29,337 nucleotides of DNA from an uncultured Flavobacteriales bacterium. GTDB taxonomy: Bacteria > Bacteroidota > Bacteroidia > Flavobacteriales > Crocinitomicaceae. The notes under the pieces are model-generated. The model saw only the letters and a list, made by a program, of their open reading frames with translations, was not told the DNA's origin and searched no databases. Location of the stretch: contig CAMLIF010000037.1 in assembly GCA_946479985.1 (NCBI GenBank), positions 1 to 29,337 on the forward strand, written 5' to 3'. Within the stretch, counting starts at the first letter, position 1; every line of letters starts with the position of its first letter. This document shows positions 16,463-24,152 of the stretch, one piece after another. Both the position numbers and the translations under genes were made by a program.

Positions 16463-17533
16463 ATGCGAACCTATAAAATAATCGGATTAATGTCCGGAAC
16501 TTCTCTGGACGGACTTGATATTGTTTATACTGAGCTCACAAAACACGACGATAGCGACTGGTCGTACAAAATTATTGCAAGCAGTACTACTCCCTATTCC
16601 GACCGTTTAGTTGGGAAACTATTGAATGTTACAACCCTTCAGGGATCACAGATCATGAAGCTGGATGCTGAATTGGGGCTTTTTTTCGCCCGGGCGGTTA
16701 ATGAATTCATCGAAACGAACAAACTGGTGAAGGGAGAAATTGATGCTATTGCTTCTCATGGGCAAACAATTTTTCATCAGCCGGAAAAAAAATATACAAC
16801 CCAAATCGGGAATCCGGCAATCATTGCTGTTGAAACAGGAATTAAAACTATTGGCGATTTCCGAACAAAAGATGTGCTTTACGGCGGTCAGGGGGCTCCT
16901 TTGGTTCCAATTGGAGACGCTTACCTTTTCGGAAAAACGGCAGATGCTTTCGTAAATATCGGAGGCTTCGCAAATATTTCAATTATTAAGAACGGAACGG
17001 TGAAAGCATTCGATGTTTGCCCGGGAAATCTTCCGTTAAACAAATTGGTTCATGCTAAAGGACTGGCGTACGACAAAAACGGCGAAATAGCCCGTACCGG
17101 AGAATTGAGTTATTTCCTCCTCGATTTATTGAACAGCCTTCCTTATTATGAATCCGACGGACCAAAATCACTGGGAACGGAATGGTTAGAGCAGCATTTC
17201 TATCCGTTATTAAAATTCGACAAGGACATAGAAAGCAATCTGGCAACCGTTGTTGAACATATTGCCAGCAAAATCGGCGACGAATTAAACAAGAACAATG
17301 TTTCGCGCGTGCTTGTAACCGGCGGTGGTGCCAAAAACGAATTCCTGATGGAACGTTTGCTCCGCTACTATAAAGGTGAACTTGTTAGTGTGGAAGAAGA
17401 ACTGATCGATTTCAAAGAAGCACTCATTTTTGCATTACTCGGGGCGTTGTTTTTAGAAGGACAACCAAATTGCCTGGCATCTGTAACCGGAGCATCAAAA
17501 GATGTTTGCGGTGGCGTACTTCACACACCTTAA
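16463..17533 (+). CDS. anmK: anhydro-N-acetylmuramic acid kinase
   Basis: A 356-residue ASKHA-fold kinase that opens and phosphorylates 1,6-anhydro-MurNAc to MurNAc-6-phosphate in peptidoglycan recycling. The phosphate loop GLMSGTSLDGLD is at residues 8-19, followed by ASHGQTIFHQP, the sugar-site DFRTKDVLYGGQGAPLVP and VNIGGFANIS, the segment FDVCPGN carrying the catalytic aspartate region, and the ATP site VTGGGAKNEFL. Length matches the family. Other recycling genes (murQ, nagZ, ampG) are absent from the window. It reads away from the acyl-CoA dehydrogenase and is followed by the dehydrogenase gene after 148 bp. Confidence 0.95.
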   Translation: MRTYKIIGLMSGTSLDGLDIVYTELTKHDDSDWSYKIIASSTTPYSDRLVGKLLNVTTLQGSQIMKLDAELGLFFARAVNEFIETNKLVKGEIDAIASHGQTIFHQPEKKYTTQIGNPAIIAVETGIKTIGDFRTKDVLYGGQGAPLVPIGDAYLFGKTADAFVNIGGFANISIIKNGTVKAFDVCPGNLPLNKLVHAKGLAYDKNGEIARTGELSYFLLDLLNSLPYYESDGPKSLGTEWLEQHFYPLLKFDKDIESNLATVVEHIASKIGDELNKNNVSRVLVTGGGAKNEFLMERLLRYYKGELVSVEEELIDFKEALIFALLGALFLEGQPNCLASVTGASKDVCGGVLHTP

Positions 17534-17641
17534 ATAAGTTAAGGATAAAATGCGCATTCTCCTTTGTTCAATTTTACACGATGGATACAAAGACTTAACA
17601 ATTATTGTCCGCTAAGGCGCATGGCAACAAGCATAAATAGC

Positions 17642-17649
17642 TATTTTTG
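17642..17649 (+). promoter_or_regulatory. -7 element for the amino-acid dehydrogenase
   Basis: TATTTTTG followed by C fits the Bacteroidota -7 consensus, 32 nt upstream of the ATG at 17682. Confidence 0.45.
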
Positions 17650-17681
17650 CAACCTCATATTTTAGATAAAATCAAATACGC

Positions 17682-18935
17682 ATGAAAGATTTACTACATA
17701 AATTCGAAACAAAACGTCCTGAGATCGTTTTTGAATGGAAAGATGCTGAAACAGAAGCTGAAGGCTGGGTTGTTATCAACTCATTGCGCGGAGGTGCAGC
17801 AGGTGGTGGAACAAGAATGCGTGTTGGTTTGGATAAAAGAGAAGTAGAATCGCTTGCAAAAACAATGGAAGTGAAATTTACTGTTGCAGGACCCGCAATT
17901 GGCGGTGCAAAATCAGGAATTAATTTCGACCCGAAAGACCCGCGTAAAGAAGGAGTTCTTCGTCGTTGGTATGCAGCCGTTACTCCGCTTTTGAAACATT
18001 ATTACGGAACAGGCGGCGATTTAAACGTTGACGAAATTCACGAAGTAATTCCAATGACAGAAGATTGTGGGATCTGGCATCCGCAGGAAGGTGTTTTTAA
18101 CGGCCATTTTCAACCGCGCGAATCTCAAAAGATCAATCGTATCGGTCAGTTGCGCTACGGTGTTTTGAAAGTAATCGAAGATCCGAAATTCAGTCCGGCA
18201 GTTGACAAGAAACTGGTTATTGCAGATATGATTACCGGTTATGGAGTTGCGCAATCTGTTGAACATTATTACTCAATCTGGGGCGGTACTTCGACAAGCT
18301 CAGCAACCTCTTCAGTCGCTGGTAAACGTGTGATTGTGCAAGGCTGGGGAAATGTTGGTTCGGCTGCAGCTTTTTATTTAGCTCAATCAGGTGCTAAAAT
18401 TGTCGGTATTATTGATCGTGTTGGCGGATTGATCAACGAAAACGGATTCACTTTCGAAGAAATCAAAGCATTATATCTTGCTAAAAACGGAAACGAACTA
18501 AACGCTCCGAATCTTTTGTCGTACAACGAAGTGAATGCAAAAATATGGGATCTGAAAGCTGAAGTATTTATTCCTTGTGCAGCTTCCCGTTTGATAACAC
18601 AAGAACAGGTTGACCGCATGGTGAAAGCCGGAATGGAAGTTATTGCTGCGGGAGCAAATGTTCCGTTTGCTGACAAAGAAATTTTCTTTGGCCCTATCGC
18701 CGATTTCGCTGACAATCAATTAGCAGTTATTCCTGACTTTATTTCTAACTGCGGTATGGCGCGTGTTTTTGCTTATTTGATGAGCAACGACCTGAAAACC
18801 ATCAGCGACGAAGGAATTTTCAATGATACAAGTGCAATAATTAAAGAAGCTTTGGTAAAAACACATGCCATCAATCCTGCTAAAACCGGAATTGCAAAAG
18901 CAGCGTTCGGAATTGCCCTGAACCAATTGGTATAA
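17682..18935 (+). CDS. Glu/Leu/Phe/Val dehydrogenase family protein
   Basis: A 417-residue NAD(P)-dependent amino-acid dehydrogenase, catalysing reversible oxidative deamination to a 2-oxo acid. The N-terminal dimerisation/catalytic domain contains RGGAAGGGTRMRVG and VAGPAIGGAKSGINFDP, whose lysine corresponds to the glycine-rich substrate-site lysine of the family, and YGTGGDLNVDE. The C-terminal Rossmann domain starts RVIVQGWGNVGSAAAF (dinucleotide loop GWGNVG at 221-226) and ends with SNCGMARVFAYL. Substrate is uncertain; it is not a close match to hexameric glutamate dehydrogenase. Residues 202-211 (GTSTSSATSS) are a low-complexity insertion encoded by a REP-like element; expected is only a few residues between YSIWGG and AGKRV. 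The insertion is on the inter-domain linker, so activity may survive. Confidence 0.9.
   Translation: MKDLLHKFETKRPEIVFEWKDAETEAEGWVVINSLRGGAAGGGTRMRVGLDKREVESLAKTMEVKFTVAGPAIGGAKSGINFDPKDPRKEGVLRRWYAAVTPLLKHYYGTGGDLNVDEIHEVIPMTEDCGIWHPQEGVFNGHFQPRESQKINRIGQLRYGVLKVIEDPKFSPAVDKKLVIADMITGYGVAQSVEHYYSIWGGTSTSSATSSVAGKRVIVQGWGNVGSAAAFYLAQSGAKIVGIIDRVGGLINENGFTFEEIKALYLAKNGNELNAPNLLSYNEVNAKIWDLKAEVFIPCAASRLITQEQVDRMVKAGMEVIAAGANVPFADKEIFFGPIADFADNQLAVIPDFISNCGMARVFAYLMSNDLKTISDEGIFNDTSAIIKEALVKTHAINPAKTGIAKAAFGIALNQLV
18285..18310. repeat. REP-like element inside a coding sequence, copy 2
   Basis: CTTCGACAAGCTCAGCAACC (18289-18308), flanked by GGTA on the left, reads in frame as Ser/Thr/Ala-rich residues in the dehydrogenase. 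GGT at 18285 and ACC at 18306 can pair, as in typical palindromic REP units. It is related to the intergenic copy at 15080-15101. Confidence 0.6.
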
Positions 18936-18970
18936 AGAGGCAAAAACAGGTAGCAGAAAAGCACCGAAAG

Positions 18971-19225
18971 TTATTTATACAATTCCTTCGAAAGTGAAAA
19001 ATCGGGCGGATTAATACTCATGTTATTAACCGCTCTTTCTTTGATCGTTATCAATTCTTCTTTTGGAGAAAAGTATTTTCTTTCCGGGAACACTCTTGGC
19101 CGTATGTCCCCTGAACATTGAATTCTGAAGCTTTGTCCATATTGACCTGACTTCACTTCTGTTTGCCCCAATTAAAGAATCTCAGCTACTAAAAAATCAT
19201 AAATTCGTGTTTTCAGCGTAACCAT
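18971..19225 (-). pseudogene. possible remnant of a small gene
   Basis: From an ATG at 19225 the frame reads MVTLKTRIYDFLVAEIL, then a TAA at 19172-19174, and then runs 66 codons to a TAA, including GQYGQSFRIQCSGD and VFPERKYFSPKEELITIKE. The second part would otherwise start only from TTG directly after the stop. Its composition looks protein-like but I do not recognise a family. It may be a decayed gene or chance. Confidence 0.25.
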
Positions 19226-19327
19226 AACTTATCTTCACGTTCAATTGTAGGTCTTACTTTCATTACCGTAAACAAAATGGTGTGAATATCTATTGTAAGA
19301 ACAAAAATTTAAATGCTTTTCTCGATT

Positions 19328-19335
19328 TAACTTTG
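19328..19335 (+). promoter_or_regulatory. -7 element for the exbB operon
   Basis: TAACTTTG fits TAnnTTTG, 29 nt before the exbB ATG at 19365. No -33 TTG at the usual spacing. Confidence 0.4.
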
Positions 19336-19364
19336 AAAGTTATTATAGACTACAATTGTATCCC

Positions 19365-20102
19365 ATGAAAAAATTGAATTTATTACTGTTATTTCTACTG
19401 AGTGTTCCTGTATTGAGTATAGCTCAAATTAGTACTGACACTGCAAATCAAGTTGCGGAAAAAGCGAATGGTCCAAAACCAGGCGATGAAGTTTCCTGGT
19501 TTGAGTTCATCATGAAAGGTGGAGTTTTCATGGTTCCGATTACACTCCTGCTTTTCTATGTGATTTACCTGATTATTGAACGTTACCGATACATTAAACG
19601 AGTTACAACCTTCAATCCTGGGTTGATCAACAGTGTTCGCGGAGAATTGTCGAAAGGAAATGTAAAAGAATCCTTAAATGCAGTTGCTCACGATCAAACA
19701 TCTTTTGGGGCTGTTGTTACGGAAGGAATTATGACCGTTGGAAGACCTGTTTCTGAAATTGAGTCGAACATGGAGAAAGTGGTTAATATCGAAATTGGAA
19801 AAATGGAAAAAGGAATGGGACAGCTGAGCATGATTGCCAGTATTGCTCCGATCTTTGGTTTCATTGGAACAATTGCCGGTGTAATTAAAATTTTCTATAA
19901 TATCTCAACCGACGGAAACATTTCCATCAGTACCATTTCAGGTGGTTTGTATGAAAAGATGATTTGTTCAGGCGCAGGTCTTACAGTAGGACTTGTAGCT
20001 TATGCGGCTTACCATGGTTTGAATGCGTTAATCGACAAGTTTGTATTACGTGCTCAGAAAGTGAATTTAGAGTTTGTTAATATCATTCAACGTCCGAACT
20101 AA
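19365..20102 (+). CDS. exbB: ExbB/TolQ/MotA proton channel protein
   Basis: A 245-residue inner-membrane protein forming the proton channel with ExbD that powers TonB. The N-terminus MKKLNLLLLFLLSVPVLSIAQ looks like a cleavable signal peptide, common in Bacteroidota ExbB. Three membrane helices follow: FMVPITLLLFYVIYLII, then after a cytoplasmic loop LSMIASIAPIFGFIGTIAGVIKIF and MICSGAGLTVGLVAYAAYHGL, the last two lining the channel. The ATG at 19365 is used rather than the TTG at 19356. The stop overlaps the exbD ATG by one base (TAATG), so translation is coupled. Confidence 0.95.
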   Translation: MKKLNLLLLFLLSVPVLSIAQISTDTANQVAEKANGPKPGDEVSWFEFIMKGGVFMVPITLLLFYVIYLIIERYRYIKRVTTFNPGLINSVRGELSKGNVKESLNAVAHDQTSFGAVVTEGIMTVGRPVSEIESNMEKVVNIEIGKMEKGMGQLSMIASIAPIFGFIGTIAGVIKIFYNISTDGNISISTISGGLYEKMICSGAGLTVGLVAYAAYHGLNALIDKFVLRAQKVNLEFVNIIQRPN

Positions 20103-20452
20103 TGGCTATTCAAAGAAGAAAAAAGTCTGTTCCTCACGTCGAATCATCGTCGATGAGTGATATCATGTTCTTTTTGTTTTTGTTCTTCTTGATTATTTCA
20201 ACAATGGCAAACCCGAATGTGATCAAAGTTCCGCTTCCGGATGCGAAGACAACAGAAACTACCCCGGAGAACCATCTTACTGTAACCATTACCAGTGAAA
20301 AGCAGTATTACATGGATAAAGACCCGGTTCCAATTGAACAATTAGAAGAACGAATTGTACAGGAAACCACGAAACGAGGCGACCAAACGGTTGTTCTTCG
20401 TCCGGCTAAAGATATTGAGGTTCAGTTATTGATAGACTTGCTTCAAATGTGA
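20102..20452 (+). CDS. exbD: ExbD, cut short by an in-frame TGA
   Basis: The translated part is 116 residues: a short basic N-terminus (RRKKSVPHVESSSMSDIMF), one membrane helix FFLFLFFLIISTM with the SDI aspartate that carries protons in the family, and a periplasmic domain ending RPAKDIEVQLLIDLLQM. Family members continue about 15 more residues. Here a TGA at 20450-20452 is followed in the same frame by SKNNLKFVIATKAG and TAA at 20495-20497, exactly the expected ExbD tail. Full length would be about 131 residues. This is either a genuine nonsense change, a sequencing error or read-through. The operon context (exbB before, TonB-like genes after) is otherwise intact. Confidence 0.88.
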   Translation: MAIQRRKKSVPHVESSSMSDIMFFLFLFFLIISTMANPNVIKVPLPDAKTTETTPENHLTVTITSEKQYYMDKDPVPIEQLEERIVQETTKRGDQTVVLRPAKDIEVQLLIDLLQM

Positions 20453-20497
20453 TCAAAAAACAACCTCAAATTTGTCATTGCAACAAAAGCGGGGTAA
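20450..20497 (+). other. conserved exbD tail beyond the TGA
   Basis: After TGA (20450-20452) the exbD frame continues as SKNNLKFVIATKAG and ends at TAA 20495-20497. The hydrophobic strand KFVIAT is the usual last strand of the ExbD periplasmic domain, and the next gene starts only 18 bp later at 20515, leaving room for exactly this tail. Confidence 0.7.
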
Positions 20498-20514
20498 ATT
20501 TAAATAAACAGATT

Positions 20515-21279
20515 ATGATAGCAGCAGTTGAATTATCGAAAGACCGGCGTTTAGCGGCGGTAGTTGCAATAGGAACAGCGACCATTGCATTCCTAGTGCT
20601 TCATTTTTTGACTTATCGTATTCCTATGCCTCCGCTTCCTGAGCAATTGAAATACCAGGATATGGAAGCTGAGTTTATTGAACTGGAAGCAGCATCACTT
20701 CCTGAAACTGTTAATGCCGGTGGTGGCGGTGGCGGAGAACAAGTGAATGCTCCAAAATCAGACAAGTTTGTAGAACAAATGGAAGAAGTTGCCCAAACTA
20801 ACAATTCCAATTACAGTCATGCTTCCGGAGGTTCAAACCATACCAATACAACGAAACCAAACAAGAACCCCTCAAGTACCAAAAACCCGGATCCGGATGA
20901 ACCATTATTTGGAGGAAATGGTGGTTCAGGCACAGGCAAAGGTGGTGGAAATGGAAGTGGTCTAGGAAAAGATGACGGTAAAGGTGACGGAGATGGTGAC
21001 GGCGGCGGAAAAGGTACGGTTGCCCGTAATCGTATTTCGGAACCCAATACAAGAGAAATTCATTCTGACGAAGACTGTAATATTAAGTTCAATATCCGTA
21101 TTGACGAAACCGGAAGAATTGTTGGTACACCGGCAGTTGTTCGCGCCGGAACAACCACAACAAATGAACTCCTTATTAAGAAAGTTGCCGGTATAGTTGC
21201 CCGTGACACACGTTACAATGCAGTTAAAGGAGCTAAGATTATTACAAGAACTATTATAGTTCACATTAGCGCCAACTAG
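20515..21279 (+). CDS. energy transducer TonB-like protein 1
   Basis: A 254-residue inner-membrane protein expected to transmit ExbB/ExbD energy to outer-membrane receptors. The start ATG at 20515 (MIAAVELSKDRR) is chosen over a GTG at 20449 that lies within the exbD tail. One membrane helix, AAVVAIGTATIAFLVLHFL, is followed by an acidic segment, a Gly-rich string and a long Gly/Asp/Lys linker with DGDGDGDGGGKG. The C-terminal domain (CNIKFNIRIDETGRIVGTPA through IITRTIIVHIS) is a TonB-like alpha/beta domain. The usual proline-rich spacer is replaced by the Gly/Asp-rich one. It ends two bases before the next gene. Confidence 0.82.
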   Translation: MIAAVELSKDRRLAAVVAIGTATIAFLVLHFLTYRIPMPPLPEQLKYQDMEAEFIELEAASLPETVNAGGGGGGEQVNAPKSDKFVEQMEEVAQTNNSNYSHASGGSNHTNTTKPNKNPSSTKNPDPDEPLFGGNGGSGTGKGGGNGSGLGKDDGKGDGDGDGGGKGTVARNRISEPNTREIHSDEDCNIKFNIRIDETGRIVGTPAVVRAGTTTTNELLIKKVAGIVARDTRYNAVKGAKIITRTIIVHISAN

Positions 21280-21281
21280 TT

Positions 21282-22223
21282 ATGGGAATGCTTCTGGTTT
21301 CCATATTTATTATTGTTTCGATAAGTCTAATAGAGTTTCTTGACAGAAGTGAATGGGAAGAGCTGGAGGAAAAAAATGCCGTTCGCCTTACAACAAACAG
21401 AGCCTACGGAGCCTATAAACTGCGTACTCAGCAAAGTTTTTTGGTAGTAATTATTATACTTAGTGTTTGCGCCGTTTTAGCCATTTATCTTGGTGCACGG
21501 GCTATTAGTTTTGGCGGCGGACCGGATAATTCTAAGGTTCTGGATAAATCCAGTCAATATGTTGATACAACACAGTTTGCGTTGGATATGGAGAACCAGG
21601 TAGACGAAGCCCCTCCTTCTGCGTTTAATCAAAGTGGTGCGAACGGAGACGGTCTGCCTCAGGCGCGTGAAGGTTCGCAGGAAGTTAGTGATAGTCCTGA
21701 CAGAACTACAAACAGACCTCCGCGAACTGAAAAGGAAAAAAACATGACTCCCGAGGAATATAAAGCTGCTTTGGAACAGGGTTTTTTCGATGAATTAGAC
21801 GGCGAGGCGAAACGTCAAAAGATAAAAGACGATACCGAAAAAGAGATAAAAAAGATAAAAGATAAAGCAAAGGAAAAAGCAACCCCGGGCGGAACCGGTG
21901 CTCCTGCCGGCACAAAAACAAGTAACCAGGGAAATGTAAGCGTTACCTGGATATTCAGTGATAACCGCAAGGCATTTGAAGACAACGACAGAAATGTACC
22001 TCCTCCCGCTTATACATGCGGAAATGAAGTGGATGCAACGGTTAAGGTAAAAATCAAAGTAGACGGTGCCGGAAAAGTGATTTCTGCAACTGTTATTTAC
22101 TCCACCAGTGAGAATGGCTGTATCAAAGAAAACGCAACGAAATATGCCCTTAAATCGCACTTTGATCTATCATCTAAGGAATTGCAGGAAGGAACAATCA
22201 TCTACCGTTATAAAGCAAAATAA
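21282..22223 (+). CDS. TonB-like protein 2 with AYGAYKLR motif
   Basis: A 313-residue membrane protein. It begins with a hydrophobic segment (MLLVSIFIIVSISLIEFL), then a cytoplasmic stretch EWEELEEKNAVRLTTNRAYGAYKLRTQQ carrying the Bacteroidota TonB motif NxAYGAYxLR, then a second membrane helix FLVVIIILSVCAVLAIYLGA. A long charged linker includes a helical Lys/Glu-rich section (KRQKIKDDTEKEIKKIKDKAKEK). The C-terminal domain (TVKVKIKVDGAGKVISATVIYS) matches the TonB C-terminal strand-helix-strand pattern, and two cysteines (CGNEVDATV, GCIKENA) could pair. The gene differs from its upstream neighbour in topology and linker. Its stop is immediately followed by the folC ATG. Confidence 0.78.
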   Translation: MGMLLVSIFIIVSISLIEFLDRSEWEELEEKNAVRLTTNRAYGAYKLRTQQSFLVVIIILSVCAVLAIYLGARAISFGGGPDNSKVLDKSSQYVDTTQFALDMENQVDEAPPSAFNQSGANGDGLPQAREGSQEVSDSPDRTTNRPPRTEKEKNMTPEEYKAALEQGFFDELDGEAKRQKIKDDTEKEIKKIKDKAKEKATPGGTGAPAGTKTSNQGNVSVTWIFSDNRKAFEDNDRNVPPPAYTCGNEVDATVKVKIKVDGAGKVISATVIYSTSENGCIKENATKYALKSHFDLSSKELQEGTIIYRYKAK

Positions 22224-23459
22224 ATGCAGTTTGCATCGTATTCAGAAGCTTGTGACTGGTTGTTTGAGCAATTCCCGGCTTATCACAACCTGGGAGCTCA
22301 GGCCTACAATCCGGGACTCAAGAATACAGAAGAATTACTCGAGTTTTTCGGAAACCCGCACAAAGAACTACGCTTTTTCCATGTTGCAGGAACCAACGGA
22401 AAAGGTTCTGTCAGCGCAATGCTTACGTCCATCTTCATGGAATCGGGTGAAACCGTTGGCTGCTTCAGTTCACCTCACATCATCGATTTTTCAGAAAGAA
22501 TCCGCATGAACGGAAAACAGGTTGACGAACAATTTGTAGTAGATTTCTGCAATAAAGTTGTTAGTCATAACTGGACAATTGCCCCGTCTTTCTTCGAAAT
22601 GACCTGGGTGATGGCACTGGAATACTTTCGAATAAATAATTGTACGCTGGTTGTTGCCGAAGTTGGCCTCGGCGGACGATTAGATGCAACAAATGTCATT
22701 ACTCCCGAAATTTCGATCATTACCAATATTTCGCTGGATCATACTAATATTCTGGGTTCTACACGGGCAGAGATTGCTTTTGAAAAAGGCGGAATTATCA
22801 AACCAAACGTTCCCTTAGTTATTGGTGAAGCTGATCCGGAAACACTTCCTATATTCGAGAAAATAGTGGTTGAACGCAATTCAAAACTGTTTAAAGCTGA
22901 TTTACTAAAATCATTTCCGGATTCCATAATTGGGTACCAGCAAATGAATTTTTCCATTGTGAAAACGGCGCTTGATGTGCTGAACGAACTCGGCTGGAGT
23001 ATTTCTGACGAACAGATTCTGAGGGGAATTCAAAATCTGAGTTCTAATACCGGTTTTTTCGGTCGATTACAGATTTTGAATCAATCGCCTCTTACCCTGC
23101 TCGACTGCGCACATAATGAAGCAGGAATTGAAGCACTTTTTCAATCGATTCCGAAAAGGAACGGAGCACTTCATATCATTTACGGAACCAGTTCTGATAA
23201 ATCTGTTGAATCGATTAAAACCAAATTGCCACGCAAAGCACATTACTATTTCACCACGTTTGAGAATCCGAGATCCAAATCGATTGATGTATTAAAAGAC
23301 GATTTCAACGATTTTCACTGTGAAAATGCACTTTTTTTCACCTCAGTTCAGGCAGCATTTTCAGCTGCACAACAAGCTGCAAATAAAGCCGATACAATTG
23401 TAATCTGCGGCTCATTCTTTTTAGCTCACGATTTTTTTTCGTTTTTTTCTGCAAAATAG
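22224..23459 (+). CDS. folC: folylpolyglutamate/dihydrofolate synthase
   Basis: A 411-residue Mur-ligase-family enzyme that adds glutamate to dihydropteroate or folates using ATP. The P-loop GTNGKGSVSAML is at about residues 55-66, followed by CFSSPHIIDFSERI, VVAEVGLGGRLDATNVI, the metal-site SLDHTNILGSTRAEIA and, in the C-terminal domain, FGRLQIL and DCAHNEAG. Length is typical. The ATG touches the stop of the preceding gene (TAAATG), so folC is the last gene of the exb/ton operon; this tonB-folC linkage is common in Bacteroidota and does not indicate a shared function. Confidence 0.95.
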   Translation: MQFASYSEACDWLFEQFPAYHNLGAQAYNPGLKNTEELLEFFGNPHKELRFFHVAGTNGKGSVSAMLTSIFMESGETVGCFSSPHIIDFSERIRMNGKQVDEQFVVDFCNKVVSHNWTIAPSFFEMTWVMALEYFRINNCTLVVAEVGLGGRLDATNVITPEISIITNISLDHTNILGSTRAEIAFEKGGIIKPNVPLVIGEADPETLPIFEKIVVERNSKLFKADLLKSFPDSIIGYQQMNFSIVKTALDVLNELGWSISDEQILRGIQNLSSNTGFFGRLQILNQSPLTLLDCAHNEAGIEALFQSIPKRNGALHIIYGTSSDKSVESIKTKLPRKAHYYFTTFENPRSKSIDVLKDDFNDFHCENALFFTSVQAAFSAAQQAANKADTIVICGSFFLAHDFFSFFSAK

Positions 23460-23460
23460 C

Positions 23461-23490
23461 TTGCAAATAAAGATTTGGTGTCTATCTTTG
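23461..23490 (+). promoter_or_regulatory. promoter of tRNA-Val
   Basis: TTG at 23461-23463, a 19-nt spacer and TATCTTTG at 23483-23490 match the Bacteroidota housekeeping promoter. The tRNA begins about 50 nt downstream. Confidence 0.75.
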
Positions 23491-23541
23491 CACCCGTCTA
23501 ACAACAACGGTTGCGACGTTAAAAACAAGAAATAAAATTAC

Positions 23542-23616
<75 letters not shown>

Positions 23617-23625
23617 CTACAGAAG

Positions 23626-23661
23626 CAGAAAAAGCCATCCCATATCGGGGTGGCTTTTTCG
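23626..23661 (+). terminator. Rho-independent terminator of tRNA-Val
   Basis: GAAAAAGCCA (23628-23637) pairs with TGGCTTTTTC (23651-23660), extended by CCC/GGG inside, with a 5-nt loop and a T run. Confidence 0.88.
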
Positions 23662-23748
23662 CTTCGTAGTGGACCGTAGCGATGGAGGCACGACATCTGC
23701 TACCGGAATGCCGATTGGAATTTTCGGAGATTCTTACTATCTTCAAAT

Positions 23749-24069
23749 ATGACACAACCACTCCCCTTTTGTACCTATATTTTGTTCAGCGAGAAAGATG
23801 CAATGCTTTACACAGGATATTCTTCCAATTTGGAAAACAGATTAAAGAATCATAATTCTGGAGGAACAAAAAGCACAGCCAACAGAAGACCACTAAAACT
23901 TATTTTCTGTGAATTCTATCTATTTGAGAAAGATGCCCGAAATAGAGAAATGTATTTCAAAACAACAGCTGGAAAGAAAGCTCTAAAACTAATGTTAAGA
24001 TCTACATTACATACTTTAGGTTATGCCGAAAAAGTAAAGTTCATTTTTGAAGAAGAAAATGAACTTTAG
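23749..24069 (+). CDS. GIY-YIG nuclease family protein (UPF0213-like)
   Basis: A 106-residue single-domain protein of the GIY-YIG superfamily. The core is CTYILFSEKDAMLYTGYSSNLENRLKNH in two pieces: the first Tyr (TYIL), the YTGYSSN second motif, and the downstream arginine of NRLKNHNSGG; then ANRRPLKLIFCEFYLFEKDA with the acidic residue region and the final basic segment GKKALKLML. It lacks any extra DNA-binding domain. It lies just downstream of a tRNA-Val gene, as solitary members of this family often do in Bacteroidota, and may be a small mobile or domesticated nuclease. The 88 bp between the tRNA terminator and its ATG hold no gene. Confidence 0.88.
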   Translation: MTQPLPFCTYILFSEKDAMLYTGYSSNLENRLKNHNSGGTKSTANRRPLKLIFCEFYLFEKDARNREMYFKTTAGKKALKLMLRSTLHTLGYAEKVKFIFEEENEL

Positions 24070-24152
24070 ATTAAATGAAAAATATCTCCCCAAACTAAAA
24101 TCAAATTTCCTGCGTTATTACCTACAAATCTAAATTTCAAAAAATAACCATC

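Larger units (their letters stand above)
18936..19364. other. gap before the exbB operon
   Basis: No intact gene is supported. A minus-strand frame with a broken start (see the next entry) occupies 18971-19225. The operon-proximal end carries a -7-like element. The rest shows nothing I recognise. Confidence 0.4.

Noticed and set aside
15934..16476. 180-codon plus-strand frame opposite the acyl-CoA dehydrogenase
   Set aside because: Entirely antisense to a well-supported enzyme, with leucine-rich composition typical of shadow frames.
20450..20452. TGA in exbD as a selenocysteine codon
   Set aside because: ExbD proteins have no conserved cysteine here, and no selenocysteine machinery or SECIS-like structure is visible in the window.
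20449..20514. GTG start extending the first TonB-like gene upstream
   Set aside because: This stretch is the exbD tail in another frame; the ATG at 20515 gives a normal TonB N-terminus with the membrane helix near the start.
20817..21047. Proline/serine-rich minus-strand frames opposite the TonB linker
   Set aside because: They are the mirror of the Gly/Asp-rich linker codons and carry no domain features.
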